From positions 434,001-498,000 of the forward strand of contig NZ_QANL01000002.1 of NCBI RefSeq assembly GCF_003067705.1: 64,000 nt of DNA, in the 5' to 3' direction. Made by a program: the position numbers and the translations under genes. The notes beneath the pieces are model-generated. The model searched no databases. It saw only the letters and a program-made list of their open reading frames with translations, and had not been told where the DNA came from. Shown piece after piece: positions 35,175 through 47,655 of the stretch (position 1 is its first letter; the number at the start of each line of letters is the position of its first letter). Origin of the DNA: Planctomonas deserti. GTDB lineage: Bacteria; Actinomycetota; Actinomycetes; Actinomycetales; Microbacteriaceae.

Positions 35175-37742
35175 GTGAAGGCAATTCGCAGGTTCACCGT
35201 CCGCTCGGTTCTTCCCGAGTCCCTGAGCGCCCTGGGAGAGCTCGCGGCCAATCTGCGCTGGTCCTGGCACGAGCCGACCCGCCAGCTGTTCGAGAGCGTC
35301 TCGCCCGAGCTCTGGGAGCAGACCGGCAAGGATCCCGTCACCCTGCTGGGCGCGGTGGACCCCGCGCTCCTCGAGCGCCTCGCGGCCGACGACGACTTCG
35401 TCTCCCGGGCCAACGCGCAGCGCGATGAGCTGCGCCGCTACATCAGCGAGCCCCGCTGGTACCAGGGCCTGCCCGCGGACGAGGCGCCCGAGTCCATCGC
35501 CTACTTCTCGCCCGAGTTCGGCATCGCCGCGGCCCTGCCGCAGTACTCCGGCGGCCTCGGCATCCTCGCGGGCGACCACCTGAAGAGCGCCTCCGACCTC
35601 GGCGTTCCGTTGATCGGCGTCGGCCTGTTCTACCGCTCGGGCTACTTCTCGCAGTCGATCTCGCCCGACGGCTGGCAGCAGGAGACCTACCCGAACTTCG
35701 ACCCGGACGGCCTGCCGCTCTCGGTGCTGCGCGACGAGGACGAGGAGCCGGTGATCATCCAGCTCGCGATCCCGCGCGGCCGCGTGCTGCGGGCCCGCGT
35801 GTGGCAGGCGCTCGTCGGCCGCATCCGGCTGCTCCTGCTCGACACCGACATCCCCGAGAACGAGGACGTGCTGCGGTCCGTCACCGACCGCCTCTACGGC
35901 GGCGGCGGCGAGCACCGGCTCATGCAGGAGCTTCTGCTCGGCATCGGCGGTGTGCGCGCCCTCAAGGTCTGGTCGCGACTGCGCAACGAGCCGGTGGCCC
36001 GCGTGTTCCACACGAACGAGGGGCACGCCGGGTTCCTCGGCCTCGAGCGGATCTCGGACATCATCGCCGGGGGCCTCACCTTCGAGGAGGCGCTGCAGCT
36101 CGTGCGCGCCGGCACCGTCTTCACGACCCACACGCCCGTGCCCGCCGGCATCGACCGGTTCGACCGCTCGCTCGTGAGCGACTACCTCTCCAGCGGGCTG
36201 CTCCCGGGCGTCGACGCCGAGGACGTGCTCGCGCTCGGCGCCGAGGACTACCCCGGCGGCTCGCCCAGCGTCTTCAACATGGCCGTCATGGGCCTCCGGC
36301 TCAGCCAGCACGCCAACGGCGTCTCCCTCCTGCACGGCGAGGTGAGCCGCGTCATGTTCTCCGGCCTCTGGCCCGGATTCGACCCCGCGGACGTGCCCAT
36401 CACCTCCGTGACCAACGGCGTGCACGCGCCGACCTGGACCGACCCCAGGCTGCTCGACCTCGCCGAGCAGAAGCTCGGCACCTCGGACACGACGGCCGCC
36501 GACTGGGCCTCCGAGAAGGTCACCGACGAGGACCTCTGGCGCGTGCGCGGCGAGATGAAGGTGCAGCTCGTCGAGGACGCGCGCCGTCGGGTCGTCGCCG
36601 CCCACTCCCGGCAGAACCCGGGCGCCATCACGCCCGCCTGGCTCTCCACCGTGCTCGACCCGACGGTGCTCACCATCGGCTTCGCGCGCCGCGTGCCGAC
36701 CTACAAGCGCCTCACGCTGATGCTGCACGACCGCGAGCGCCTGCGCTCCCTGCTGCTGCACCCCGAGCGTCCCATCCAGATCGTCGTCGCGGGCAAGTCG
36801 CACCCCGCGGACGAGGAGGGCAAGCGCCTCATCCAGCAGTTCGTGCAGTTCGCCTCGGAGCCGGACGTGCGCGGCCGGATCGTGTTCCTGCCCGACTACG
36901 ACATCGGCATGGCGCAGCTGCTCTACCCGGGCACCGACGTGTGGCTCAACAACCCGCTGCGTCCGCTCGAGGCCTGCGGGACGTCCGGCATGAAGGCCGC
37001 CCTGAACGGTGGTCTCAACCTGTCCATCCTCGACGGGTGGTGGGACGAGTACTACGACGGCGAGAACGGCTGGGCCATCCCCTCCGCGGACGCCGCCGGC
37101 GACAGCGCCGAGCGCGACAAGCTCGAGGCCGACGCGCTGTACGACCTCATCGAGCACCAGATCGCGCCGCGCTTCTACGAGCGCGACGAGTCCGGCGTTC
37201 CCCGCCGCTGGGTGCAGTCGATCCGGCACACGCTGGCGACCCTGTCGCCCGAGCTGAGCGCCGACCGCATGGTGCGGGAGTACGTGCAGCGCAGGTACAT
37301 GGTCGCGGCGGCATCCGAGCGCGTGCTCGAGAACGACGACCGCTCGGCGGCCCGCCGCCTGGCGGCGTGGAAGCGCCGCGTGTCGCACTCCTGGCCTCAG
37401 GTCCACGTCACGCACGTGGAGAGCGGCGGCCTCGACGGCACGCCCGAGGTCGGTGACGAGCTCGGGGTGCGCGCGCTCGTGCAGCTCGGCGGGCTGTCCC
37501 CGGAGGACGTCTCGGTCGAGGTCGTGTACGGCCGCAGCCGTAACGGCGACGAACTGACCGACACGCAGACGACGCCGCTCAGCGTCGACCTGAACGCGAC
37601 GAGCGACGGGCAGAACGTGACCTACGCCGGAACGGTGCCGCTCGTGCGTGCCGGGTCCTTCGGCTACACGGTGCGCGTCGTCCCCCGGAACGACCTGCTG
37701 GCCAGCTCCGCGGAACTCGGCCTGGTCGCGGTCGCCTCCTAG
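35175..37742 (+). CDS. glgP: Alpha-glucan (glycogen) phosphorylase
   Basis: Releases glucose-1-phosphate from alpha-glucan chains with pyridoxal phosphate. The 855 residues have the DUF3417 N-terminal domain (LGELAANLRWSWHEPTRQLF) seen in the shorter actinobacterial type. Substrate and PLP motifs include YFSPEFGIAAALPQYSGGLG and GTSGMKAALNGGLNLSILDG with the PLP lysine. The GTG at 35175 follows AAGGAGG; an open frame further upstream has no family support. It ends at a strong hairpin facing glgX. Confidence 0.95.
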   Translation: MKAIRRFTVRSVLPESLSALGELAANLRWSWHEPTRQLFESVSPELWEQTGKDPVTLLGAVDPALLERLAADDDFVSRANAQRDELRRYISEPRWYQGLPADEAPESIAYFSPEFGIAAALPQYSGGLGILAGDHLKSASDLGVPLIGVGLFYRSGYFSQSISPDGWQQETYPNFDPDGLPLSVLRDEDEEPVIIQLAIPRGRVLRARVWQALVGRIRLLLLDTDIPENEDVLRSVTDRLYGGGGEHRLMQELLLGIGGVRALKVWSRLRNEPVARVFHTNEGHAGFLGLERISDIIAGGLTFEEALQLVRAGTVFTTHTPVPAGIDRFDRSLVSDYLSSGLLPGVDAEDVLALGAEDYPGGSPSVFNMAVMGLRLSQHANGVSLLHGEVSRVMFSGLWPGFDPADVPITSVTNGVHAPTWTDPRLLDLAEQKLGTSDTTAADWASEKVTDEDLWRVRGEMKVQLVEDARRRVVAAHSRQNPGAITPAWLSTVLDPTVLTIGFARRVPTYKRLTLMLHDRERLRSLLLHPERPIQIVVAGKSHPADEEGKRLIQQFVQFASEPDVRGRIVFLPDYDIGMAQLLYPGTDVWLNNPLRPLEACGTSGMKAALNGGLNLSILDGWWDEYYDGENGWAIPSADAAGDSAERDKLEADALYDLIEHQIAPRFYERDESGVPRRWVQSIRHTLATLSPELSADRMVREYVQRRYMVAAASERVLENDDRSAARRLAAWKRRVSHSWPQVHVTHVESGGLDGTPEVGDELGVRALVQLGGLSPEDVSVEVVYGRSRNGDELTDTQTTPLSVDLNATSDGQNVTYAGTVPLVRAGSFGYTVRVVPRNDLLASSAELGLVAVAS

Positions 37743-37749
37743 TGCAGGG

Positions 37750-37780
37750 GCTCGGGGATCCCGCCACGGGATCCCCGAGC
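37750..37780. terminator. Hairpin between convergent glgP and glgX
   Basis: A perfect 13-bp stem (GCTCGGGGATCCC and complement) with a five-base loop, starting seven bases after the glgP stop codon. Confidence 0.7.
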
Positions 37781-37832
37781 AGATCCCGCAGCGTTCCTGA
37801 GCCGCCGCGACACCACCCCTGACCCGCTCCCA

Positions 37833-37887
37833 CGCGGTCCCTACGCCTGTCGAAGGGCGTCACGTCGCTTGGACAGCTCAGCGACCG
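37833..37887. repeat. Dispersed palindromic repeat, inverted pair
   Basis: A diverged copy of the family (GGTCCCTACGCCTGTCGAAG) at 37833-37861 is followed by an inverted copy (37862-37887), so the two could fold into one long stem. It fills the glgP-glgX gap with the terminator. Confidence 0.7.
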
Positions 37888-37921
37888 ATGACGTCCGGGC
37901 TTCGGCCCGCGAGCCGGGAGG

Positions 37922-40009
37922 TCAGGCGGTCGCGGACCCGGCCACCGTCGGGGCTTCGCCCTCGGCGCGGTAGAGGCGGAGGGACGGGCCGGCCACGGCA
38001 ATGGCGGCGCCCGGCGCGTGGCTCGACTCCACCTGGTCCGCCATGGTGATCGCGCTGTCCCAGAGCAGGGTGTACTGCTCGACGCCCTCGTGCTGCGGCA
38101 GCGACACGGAGACGGGCCACTCGAGTCCGTTGACGACGAGTAGCACCCGGTTGAAGTCCTCGAACTCCGGGGTGGATGCCGCGAGGAACTGCAGCGTGCG
38201 GTGCTGGGGCGCCGCCCAGTACTCGTCGCGCATGCTCTCGCCGCGCGCGGTGTACCAGTGCATCTCGCTCGCGCTCGGCGTGCTCGCCTGCGACCTGGCG
38301 AAGCGCGCGGGGCGCAGGGCGGGGTTCTCCCGCCGCAGCCGCAGCAGGTGACGGGCCGTCTGCTGGAGGTCGCGCTGCCAGTCGCGCAGCTCCCAGGAGA
38401 TCCAGGTGAGCTCGCTGTCGTGGCAGTACGCGTTGTTGTTCCCGCGCTGGGTGCGGCCGATCTCGTCGCCCGCCGTGATCATCGGGACGCCCGCGGACAG
38501 CAGTAACGTGCCCATCAGGTTCCGGATCGAGCGGAGCCGGTCGCGCATAATGCGCGGGTTGCTCGTGGGGCCCTCGACGCCGTGGTTGAACGAGCGGTTC
38601 CCGTCGGTTCCGTCCCGGTTCGACTCGCCGTTCATGACGTTGTGCTTGGTGTTGTAGGTGGCGAGGTCGGCCATGGTGAAGCCGTCGTGCGCCGTCACGA
38701 AGTTGATGGACGCGAGAGGGCCGCGCTCCGCCTCGAAGAGGTTCGACGAGCCGGCGAGGCGGGTGGCGAGCGCACCGGCTCCGGTCTCGGGGGAACCGGT
38801 GTGCCGCGCCCGCTGCAGGTCGCTCAGCCAGAAGCTGCGCACGTCGTCGCGGTAGCGGTCGTTCCACTCGCTGAAGCCGTGCGGGAAGTTGCCCGTCTGC
38901 CACCCGTCGATACCCACGTCCCAGGGCTCGGCGATCATCTTCACGTCCGCCAGATCCGGGTCGCCGACGATGGCGGCGAGGAGCGGGTGCTCGCGGTCGT
39001 AGCTGACCTGGGCGTTCCGGCCGAGCACGGGCGCGAGGTCGAAGCGGAAGCCGTCGACCTGCACGTCGTTCGCCCAGTACTTCAGCGAGTCGAGCACCAT
39101 CTGCACCGGGGCGGCGCGGGAGAAGTCGACCGTGTTGCCGCATCCGGTCACGTCGATATACGCGCCGTCCTCGTGCCGGTGGCGGTAGTAGGTCGCGTTG
39201 TCGATGCCGCGGAAGCTGCGCTTGGGGCCGTCGAGGCCCTCCTCGGCGGTGTGGTTGTAGACGACGTCGAGGATCACCTCGAGGCCGGCCGCGTGCAGGT
39301 GCTTGACCATGCCCTTGAACTCGCGGAGGATCGCGTCCGGCCCGCCGGCCCGCGCCTCGGGCGACGCGTAGGAGGCATGCGGCGCGAAGTAGCTGAGCGT
39401 GTTGTAGCCCCAGTAGTTGACGAGCCCCTGCCGCACGAGCCGTCGCTCGGACACGTGCTGGTGCACGGGCAGCAGCTCGACGGCCGTGACGCCGAGTCCG
39501 GTGAGGTACTCGATCGTGCTCTCGTGGGCCAGCCCGGCGTAGGTGCCGCGCAGGTGCGCGGGGACTCCGGGGAACGTCTGCGTGAGGCCCTTCACGTGCG
39601 CCTCGTACACGACCGTGCGGTCGAGCGGGGTGTTCGGCTTGGTCACGGTGCCCCAGTCGAACGGGCGGGTCTCGGGGACGACCGAGCGCCACGAGTGGGC
39701 GGTGACGCGACGGAGCGCGCGAGCGTACGGGTCGAGGAGGTGCAGGGCCGGGTTGAACGCCGCCGTCGGACCACGCGGTCCGTCCACCCGCAGGGAGTAC
39801 TGGGTGCCGGGGGAGAGGCTCCTGCTCCGGGCGCTCCAGACGCCGTGCGCGTCGCGTGCCATGGGAACGGTCTTCACGATCCAGTTCGGGTCGGCGTCGT
39901 CGAAGATGCACAGCTCCATCGACGTCGCGGACTCGGAGAAGACGCGCAGTTCGCCGCCCCCGGAGGTCTGTCGGACCCCCAGATCGTCCAGGCGGGCTAT
40001 GACTGACAT
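37922..40009 (-). CDS. glgX: Glycogen debranching enzyme GlgX
   Basis: GH13 isoamylase-type enzyme that removes alpha-1,6 branches. The 695 residues show the CBM48 (SGGGELRVFSESATSMELCI), VVYEAHVKGLTQ, EVILDVVYNHTAEEG, nucleophile Asp in VDGFRFDLAPVLG, and Glu in KMIAEPWDVG. An ATG at 40030 would add seven residues; 40009 is preferred because TACTCT lies seven bases before it. It is divergent from the desulfurase across only 19 bases and completes the branch-debranch-phosphorolysis set. Confidence 0.94.
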   Translation of the reverse strand: MSVIARLDDLGVRQTSGGGELRVFSESATSMELCIFDDADPNWIVKTVPMARDAHGVWSARSRSLSPGTQYSLRVDGPRGPTAAFNPALHLLDPYARALRRVTAHSWRSVVPETRPFDWGTVTKPNTPLDRTVVYEAHVKGLTQTFPGVPAHLRGTYAGLAHESTIEYLTGLGVTAVELLPVHQHVSERRLVRQGLVNYWGYNTLSYFAPHASYASPEARAGGPDAILREFKGMVKHLHAAGLEVILDVVYNHTAEEGLDGPKRSFRGIDNATYYRHRHEDGAYIDVTGCGNTVDFSRAAPVQMVLDSLKYWANDVQVDGFRFDLAPVLGRNAQVSYDREHPLLAAIVGDPDLADVKMIAEPWDVGIDGWQTGNFPHGFSEWNDRYRDDVRSFWLSDLQRARHTGSPETGAGALATRLAGSSNLFEAERGPLASINFVTAHDGFTMADLATYNTKHNVMNGESNRDGTDGNRSFNHGVEGPTSNPRIMRDRLRSIRNLMGTLLLSAGVPMITAGDEIGRTQRGNNNAYCHDSELTWISWELRDWQRDLQQTARHLLRLRRENPALRPARFARSQASTPSASEMHWYTARGESMRDEYWAAPQHRTLQFLAASTPEFEDFNRVLLVVNGLEWPVSVSLPQHEGVEQYTLLWDSAITMADQVESSHAPGAAIAVAGPSLRLYRAEGEAPTVAGSATA

Positions 40010-40015
40010 GAGACT

Positions 40016-40022
40016 TAGAGTA
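40016..40022. promoter_or_regulatory. Overlapping divergent leaderless -10 elements for glgX and the cysteine desulfurase
   Basis: On the plus strand TAGAGT (40016-40021) is seven bases before the desulfurase ATG. On the minus strand TACTCT (40022-40017) is seven bases before the glgX ATG. The hexamers share five base pairs, so polymerase could occupy only one at a time. Confidence 0.6.
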
Positions 40023-40028
40023 GGGGGC

Positions 40029-41234
40029 ATGGCGGTCTATCTTGACCACGCGGCGACAACCCCCATGCTGCCCGAGGCGATCCGCGCCTTCACCGACGCG
40101 ATGAGCCTCGTCGGCAACCCCGCATCCATCCACTCCCAGGGCCAGCAGGCCAGGCGGCTGCTCGAGGAGTCGCGGGAGACGGTGGCCGCCGCGCTCGACT
40201 GCGAGCCCATCGAGGTCGTCTTCACGTCCGGCGGCACCGAGGCCATCAACCTGGGCATCAAGGGCCTGTACTGGGAGCGCAACCGCGGCGATTCCGCCCG
40301 CCCGCGCATCCTCGTGGCGGGCGGCGAGCACCACGCAAGTATCGACACGGTGGAGTGGCTCGAGCGGTTCGAGGGCGCGCGGGTCGAGGAGCTGCCGCTC
40401 GACGCCCGGGGGCGCATCGACCTCGCTGCCGCCGAGGCGGCGCTGCGCGCCGACCCGGAGTCGATCGCCCTGCTCACCTTCCTCTGGGCGAACAACGAGG
40501 TGGGCACCATCGAGCCCGTCGAGGAGCTGGCCGCGCTCGCCGCATCCGTCGGCGTGCCCGTGCACGTGGATGCCGTGGCCGCGTTCGGGCACACGCCCGT
40601 CTCGTTCCGCCGCGCCTCCGCGGCCGGGGTGTCCGCGCTGTCCGTGTCGGCGCACAAGGTCGGCGGTCCGGTCGGGATCGGCGCCCTCGTGCTCGCGCGG
40701 CGCGCGACCGTCGTGCCGCTCATCCACGGCGGCGGGCAGCAGCGCCAGGTGCGCTCGGGCACCCAGGACGTGGCCGCGGCCGCCGCGTTCGCCGTCGCCG
40801 CGCGGGCCGCCGCCGAGAGGCTCGAGCCGACCGCCGAGCGCCTCTCCGCGCTCCGGGACCGCCTGATCCGCGGCGTGCGTGACCTCGTGCCGGACGCGCG
40901 CCTCAGCGGACCGGAGCCCGGACCGGAGCGGCTGCCGATCAACGCGCACTTCACCTTCCCCGGCTGCGAGGGCGACTCCCTCCTCTTTCTGCTCGATGCC
41001 GCGGGCGTCTGCGTCTCCACCGGATCCGCCTGCCAGGCCGGCATCCCGGAGCCGTCGCACGTGCTGCGCGCCATGGGCGTCGACGAGTCGGTCGCCCGGG
41101 GCGCGCTGCGCTTCACGCTCGGGCACACCTCGACGGAGGACGACGTGGACGCGCTTCTTGCCGCCCTCCCCGCGGCCTACGCATCCGCATCACGCGCGGG
41201 CCTCGCGGACCGGGCGGTGTCCCTGGGGCGCTGA
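40029..41234 (+). CDS. Cysteine desulfurase, NifS/IscS type
   Basis: PLP enzyme releasing sulfur from cysteine as an enzyme persulfide. Of 401 residues, the N-terminus MAVYLDHAATTPMLPEAIRA, the PLP lysine K210 in SVSAHKVGGPVG, and the active cysteine C335 in STGSACQAGIPEPSHVL are clear; the short loop fits group I desulfurases. It lies upstream of mnmA, which needs persulfide sulfur to thiolate tRNA, so supplying MnmA is its probable job. No Fe-S scaffold gene is next to it. Leaderless start. Confidence 0.94.
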   Translation: MAVYLDHAATTPMLPEAIRAFTDAMSLVGNPASIHSQGQQARRLLEESRETVAAALDCEPIEVVFTSGGTEAINLGIKGLYWERNRGDSARPRILVAGGEHHASIDTVEWLERFEGARVEELPLDARGRIDLAAAEAALRADPESIALLTFLWANNEVGTIEPVEELAALAASVGVPVHVDAVAAFGHTPVSFRRASAAGVSALSVSAHKVGGPVGIGALVLARRATVVPLIHGGGQQRQVRSGTQDVAAAAAFAVAARAAAERLEPTAERLSALRDRLIRGVRDLVPDARLSGPEPGPERLPINAHFTFPGCEGDSLLFLLDAAGVCVSTGSACQAGIPEPSHVLRAMGVDESVARGALRFTLGHTSTEDDVDALLAALPAAYASASRAGLADRAVSLGR

Positions 41235-41754
41235 CCCGGGAACCTGATGCGGGAAGGGGTGCAGCGGGTGTGTGGGTGCGCGGCCCGCGTGTTCCCCTGC
41301 CCCCTCCTTCTTGACGCTCATCTGTTCTGACGTCCCTCGCAATTCAGCAGAATCCCCCGGACACGCCGTCTGTCGGGCCCCGGTGACGGCGTGTCGCAGG
41401 AGATCTGCTGAGTTGCGTTGAGCGCGGGCTGAGATCTGCTGAGTTGCGTCGGGTGTGGGGCTGCCCTGAAAATCAGGGCCTCTCGCGCAACTCAGCAGAA
41501 TCCACCCGACACGCCGTCCACCCGGCATCCGAGACGGCGTGTCCGGCGGGATCTGCTGAGTTGCGTCGGGTGTGGGGCGGGATTTGCTAAGTTGCGTCGG
41601 GTGTGGGGCGGGATTTGCTGAGTTGCGTCGGGTGTGGGGCGGGATCTGCTGAGTTGCTTCGACACGCACCCCCAGCCCACGCACCCCAGCCCACGCACCC
41701 GCACCTACCCGCACCCCCAGCCCCCGTACCCGGGGCGCCGCGTACACTTGCCGG
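41235..41754. repeat. 520-base non-coding block of inverted and tandem repeats
   Basis: No gene. The core GCTGAGTTGCG (or its complement) occurs eight times between 41338 and 41658. Two 80-base inverted-repeat units (41338-41417 and 41486-41565) carry CGCAAYTCAGCAGAATCC on one side and its complement on the other, with an inner pair ACACGCCGTC/GACGGCGTGT. Then a 31-bp unit repeats in tandem at 41548, 41579 and 41610 with a partial fourth at 41641. A small stem (CCCTG/CAGGG) is at 41464-41478. The mnmA promoter is at the end. Minus-strand open frames here are low-complexity shadows. Confidence 0.85.
41743..41748 (+). promoter_or_regulatory. Leaderless -10 element (TACACT) for mnmA-ligA
   Basis: TACACT is followed by six bases and the GTG start. 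No ribosome site is present. Confidence 0.55.
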
Positions 41755-45209
<3,455 letters not shown>

Positions 45210-45299
45210 GTGCGGGCCGGCCCCGCGGCACGCTCTTCGGTCATCCTCGACGCTGTCCCCCTGAGTGGGGTACATCTATTTCCCGGCATATGAATTAAC

Positions 45300-47012
45300 T
45301 TGGTTGATACACGGTCGCGCGGCTTCGATCGAACGTGCGCATTACCATGGGGGTCCGTACACGTCTCGACACGTGAAGAAACTTGGTCTTTTGCGCACTC
45401 GAGGGGGGATGTACTCGGTTTGCTACTCAGTGCCAGTGCCCTTCTGCTCACCTCGGCTGCCTTCCCGGTGACCGAGGTTTTTCCTGCCCCCGTCGAGTAC
45501 GAGGCTCCCCGCTCCGTCCAGGGGCAGCTCTACGAGGGGGCTCCGGACTTCCTCGCCGGGCTGCTCTTCCACCGCACGACGGCGTCCGCCGTCACCGCAG
45601 CCGACGCGCCCCTGGCGGCCGCCTCGCTCGCCGTGGCCGCGCCCGTGACCGCCGCGCCTGCCGCCCCGACGCTCGACTCGGTCCCGGCCGCCGCCGCGGC
45701 ATCGGACACGGCCCCGGCCATCGATCCCGCCTCGGTGCTGCGGGCCCGGTCGTCCGCCTCCTCCTCGTCCGCGTCCGTGCCGTCGTCCGTGCTGATCCGC
45801 GACGCCGCCCGCGGTGCCCGGGGCGCCCAGGCGTTCGACACCTCCGTGCTCGCCGGGCTGAAGGGGCACGCGTTGCTGGGCAGCGTCGGGATGCTGTCCA
45901 CCGCGCAGCTCGAGGCGTTCGTGACCGAGCACCCGCAGAAGGTGCGCGACCTCATCCGCACCCCGCCGGCGGGCTCTCAGGTCGCCAGCTGGTGGAAGAA
46001 CCTCCCGCCCGCTCAGAAGCGCACGCTCGTGGCGGGCGCCCCCGAGATCGTCGGCAACCTCGAGGGCGTGCCGATCCCGGTGCGTGACGGCGCCAACCGC
46101 AGGTACCTGGAGGAGACGAAGGACGCCATCTTGGAGCGGCTCGACCGCGGTGTCGGCCGCGGTGTGCAGCAGACCCTCCTGCGCGACCTGCGGATGCTCG
46201 GGCAGATCGAGGCGGCACTGGGCGAGCGCAACGCCATGCCCGACCGCTCCCTGCTGACGCTGGACACGAAGTACCCCGGTCGTGCGGCCATCGCGCTCGG
46301 CGACCTCGCCACGGCCGACTACGTGACGTTCGTCGTGCCCGGCATGTTCTACTCCGTCACCGCGCACATGCGGGACTGGACGGACGCCGCGGCCCGCATC
46401 TACGACGAGCAGGCCGGCTTCCAGGGGCTGTTCCAGGAGAACCACACCGTCGCGACGGTCGCCTGGATCGGCTACCAGGCGCCGCACCTGATGAACATCG
46501 GCACTCTCGACCTCGCCAGGCAGGGCGCGGACTACCTGTCCAACGCGGTCGACGGGGTGCGGACCATCCAGGACACGGACCCGTTCGTCTCCGTCATCGC
46601 GCACTCGTACGGCACGACCACGACGCTCCTCGCGCTCTCCGACGGGAGCACCCGGGTCGACGCTCTCGGCCTGGTGGGCTCCCCGGGCAGTGCCGCACAG
46701 AGCGTCGACGAGCTCGACGTGCCCGCCCGCAATGTTTACGTGGGCGAGGCCGGGATGGACCCGATCGTGGACAGCGCGTTCTTCGGCAGCGACCCCGGCG
46801 CCGCCTCCTTCGGAGCGCAGAAGATGAGCGTCGCGGGATCCGTCGACCGGCTCACCAGCGAGGTGCTGAACCCGTCGCGCGGCCACAACGACTACTTCAC
46901 GCCCGGCTCCGAGGCCATGCGCAACATGGCCCTGATCGGCATCGACAAGGGCCGGTGGGTCACGGACGGCACCCCGGACGACGCGGAGAAAACCCTCGCA
47001 CTCGCGCGCTGA
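45300..47012 (+). CDS. Secreted alpha/beta hydrolase, DUF1023-like; start uncertain
   Basis: A protein of about 570 residues. The C-terminal domain has the fold of DUF1023 hydrolases, with VIAHSYGTTTTLLAL as nucleophile elbow, GLVGSPGS, and a late His in RGHNDYF. An Ala-rich low-complexity region lies before it. The hydrophobic export segment GLLLSASALLLTSAAFP is about 40 residues in. The only upstream starts in frame are rare (TTG 45300). A better signal peptide begins at GTG 45373 (VKKLGLLRTRGG) but in another frame, joined by a one-base shift at a six-G run, 45403-45408. Confidence 0.75.
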   Translation: MVDTRSRGFDRTCALPWGSVHVSTREETWSFAHSRGDVLGLLLSASALLLTSAAFPVTEVFPAPVEYEAPRSVQGQLYEGAPDFLAGLLFHRTTASAVTAADAPLAAASLAVAAPVTAAPAAPTLDSVPAAAAASDTAPAIDPASVLRARSSASSSSASVPSSVLIRDAARGARGAQAFDTSVLAGLKGHALLGSVGMLSTAQLEAFVTEHPQKVRDLIRTPPAGSQVASWWKNLPPAQKRTLVAGAPEIVGNLEGVPIPVRDGANRRYLEETKDAILERLDRGVGRGVQQTLLRDLRMLGQIEAALGERNAMPDRSLLTLDTKYPGRAAIALGDLATADYVTFVVPGMFYSVTAHMRDWTDAAARIYDEQAGFQGLFQENHTVATVAWIGYQAPHLMNIGTLDLARQGADYLSNAVDGVRTIQDTDPFVSVIAHSYGTTTTLLALSDGSTRVDALGLVGSPGSAAQSVDELDVPARNVYVGEAGMDPIVDSAFFGSDPGAASFGAQKMSVAGSVDRLTSEVLNPSRGHNDYFTPGSEAMRNMALIGIDKGRWVTDGTPDDAEKTLALAR

Positions 47013-47091
47013 CATACCGCATCGGCCCGGGAACCCCTCACACTCGAGCGGTGATACATTGACTCCCCATTCCGCGTGCGGATCGAGGGCC

Positions 47092-47526
47092 ATGAACGTT
47101 CGCCTGATTGTCGCGCCAGCCGTCATCGTCGTAGCTGGCGCACTCTGCGGGTGCTCCGCGTCCGACGGGCTGACCGCCGAGGAGTCGCGCGACCGGTTCC
47201 ACGCCGCCCTCGACTCGACGCAGGAGGCCCTCGGCGGCGCCTGGGAGGTGCAGGACGACGGCACGCCCCGGGGATGCGGCCTGCCGCTCTGGCAGGAGGG
47301 GGAGTCCTACGCGGGCCTGCGGGTCGGCCCGATGCCGGACGACGTGTCGGCTGCCGTGAGCACCGCGCGGAACGTCCTCCGGGATCAGGGCTACGACACG
47401 GCCGTCGGCGGCGTGGGAGACGTGACGGAGGTACGCGCCCGCGGAACCGGCACCGAGGTCATCATCTTCCGCATCACGGACGACGGCATGACCCTGCAGG
47501 GCGAGAGCGACTGCCGCCCGGGCTGA
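47092..47526 (+). CDS. Small putative lipoprotein
   Basis: A 144-residue protein with a lipoprotein signal: MNVRLIVAPAVIVVAGALCG ending in the lipobox ALCGC followed by SASDG. The mature part is acidic, without a known family. The ATG at 47092 follows GAGGG; an in-frame ATG at 47059 would add 11 residues before the basic residue of the signal. A TACATT -10-like element lies 30-40 bases upstream. Unknown function. Confidence 0.75.
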   Translation: MNVRLIVAPAVIVVAGALCGCSASDGLTAEESRDRFHAALDSTQEALGGAWEVQDDGTPRGCGLPLWQEGESYAGLRVGPMPDDVSAAVSTARNVLRDQGYDTAVGGVGDVTEVRARGTGTEVIIFRITDDGMTLQGESDCRPG

Positions 47527-47611
47527 TCGCGGCGTCGCCGAGCTTGGCCGCGCGTCCCCCAGCGCGACCGCGGCCGGCGCTCGGCGGGACGGGGCACGGA
47601 GGGCGCCACCC

Positions 47612-47617
47612 TACAAT
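47612..47617 (+). promoter_or_regulatory. -10 element (TACAAT) of the gatCAB operon
   Basis: TACAAT about 40 bases before gatC, giving a normal leader with GACGGAG as ribosome site. No clear -35. Confidence 0.45.
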
Positions 47618-47655
47618 TGACCGGTACCCCCAGACCCTTCTCGAGACGGAGTCGC

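Noticed and set aside
32238-37415. A 1,725-residue open frame on the minus strand across glgE and glgP
   Set aside because: It is a shadow of GC-rich coding sequence on both strands; Arg/Pro/His-rich composition and no domain. The real genes in other frames have clear catalytic motifs.
41548-41658. CRISPR-like array
   Set aside because: The 31-bp units are directly contiguous with no spacers, and no cas genes lie nearby.
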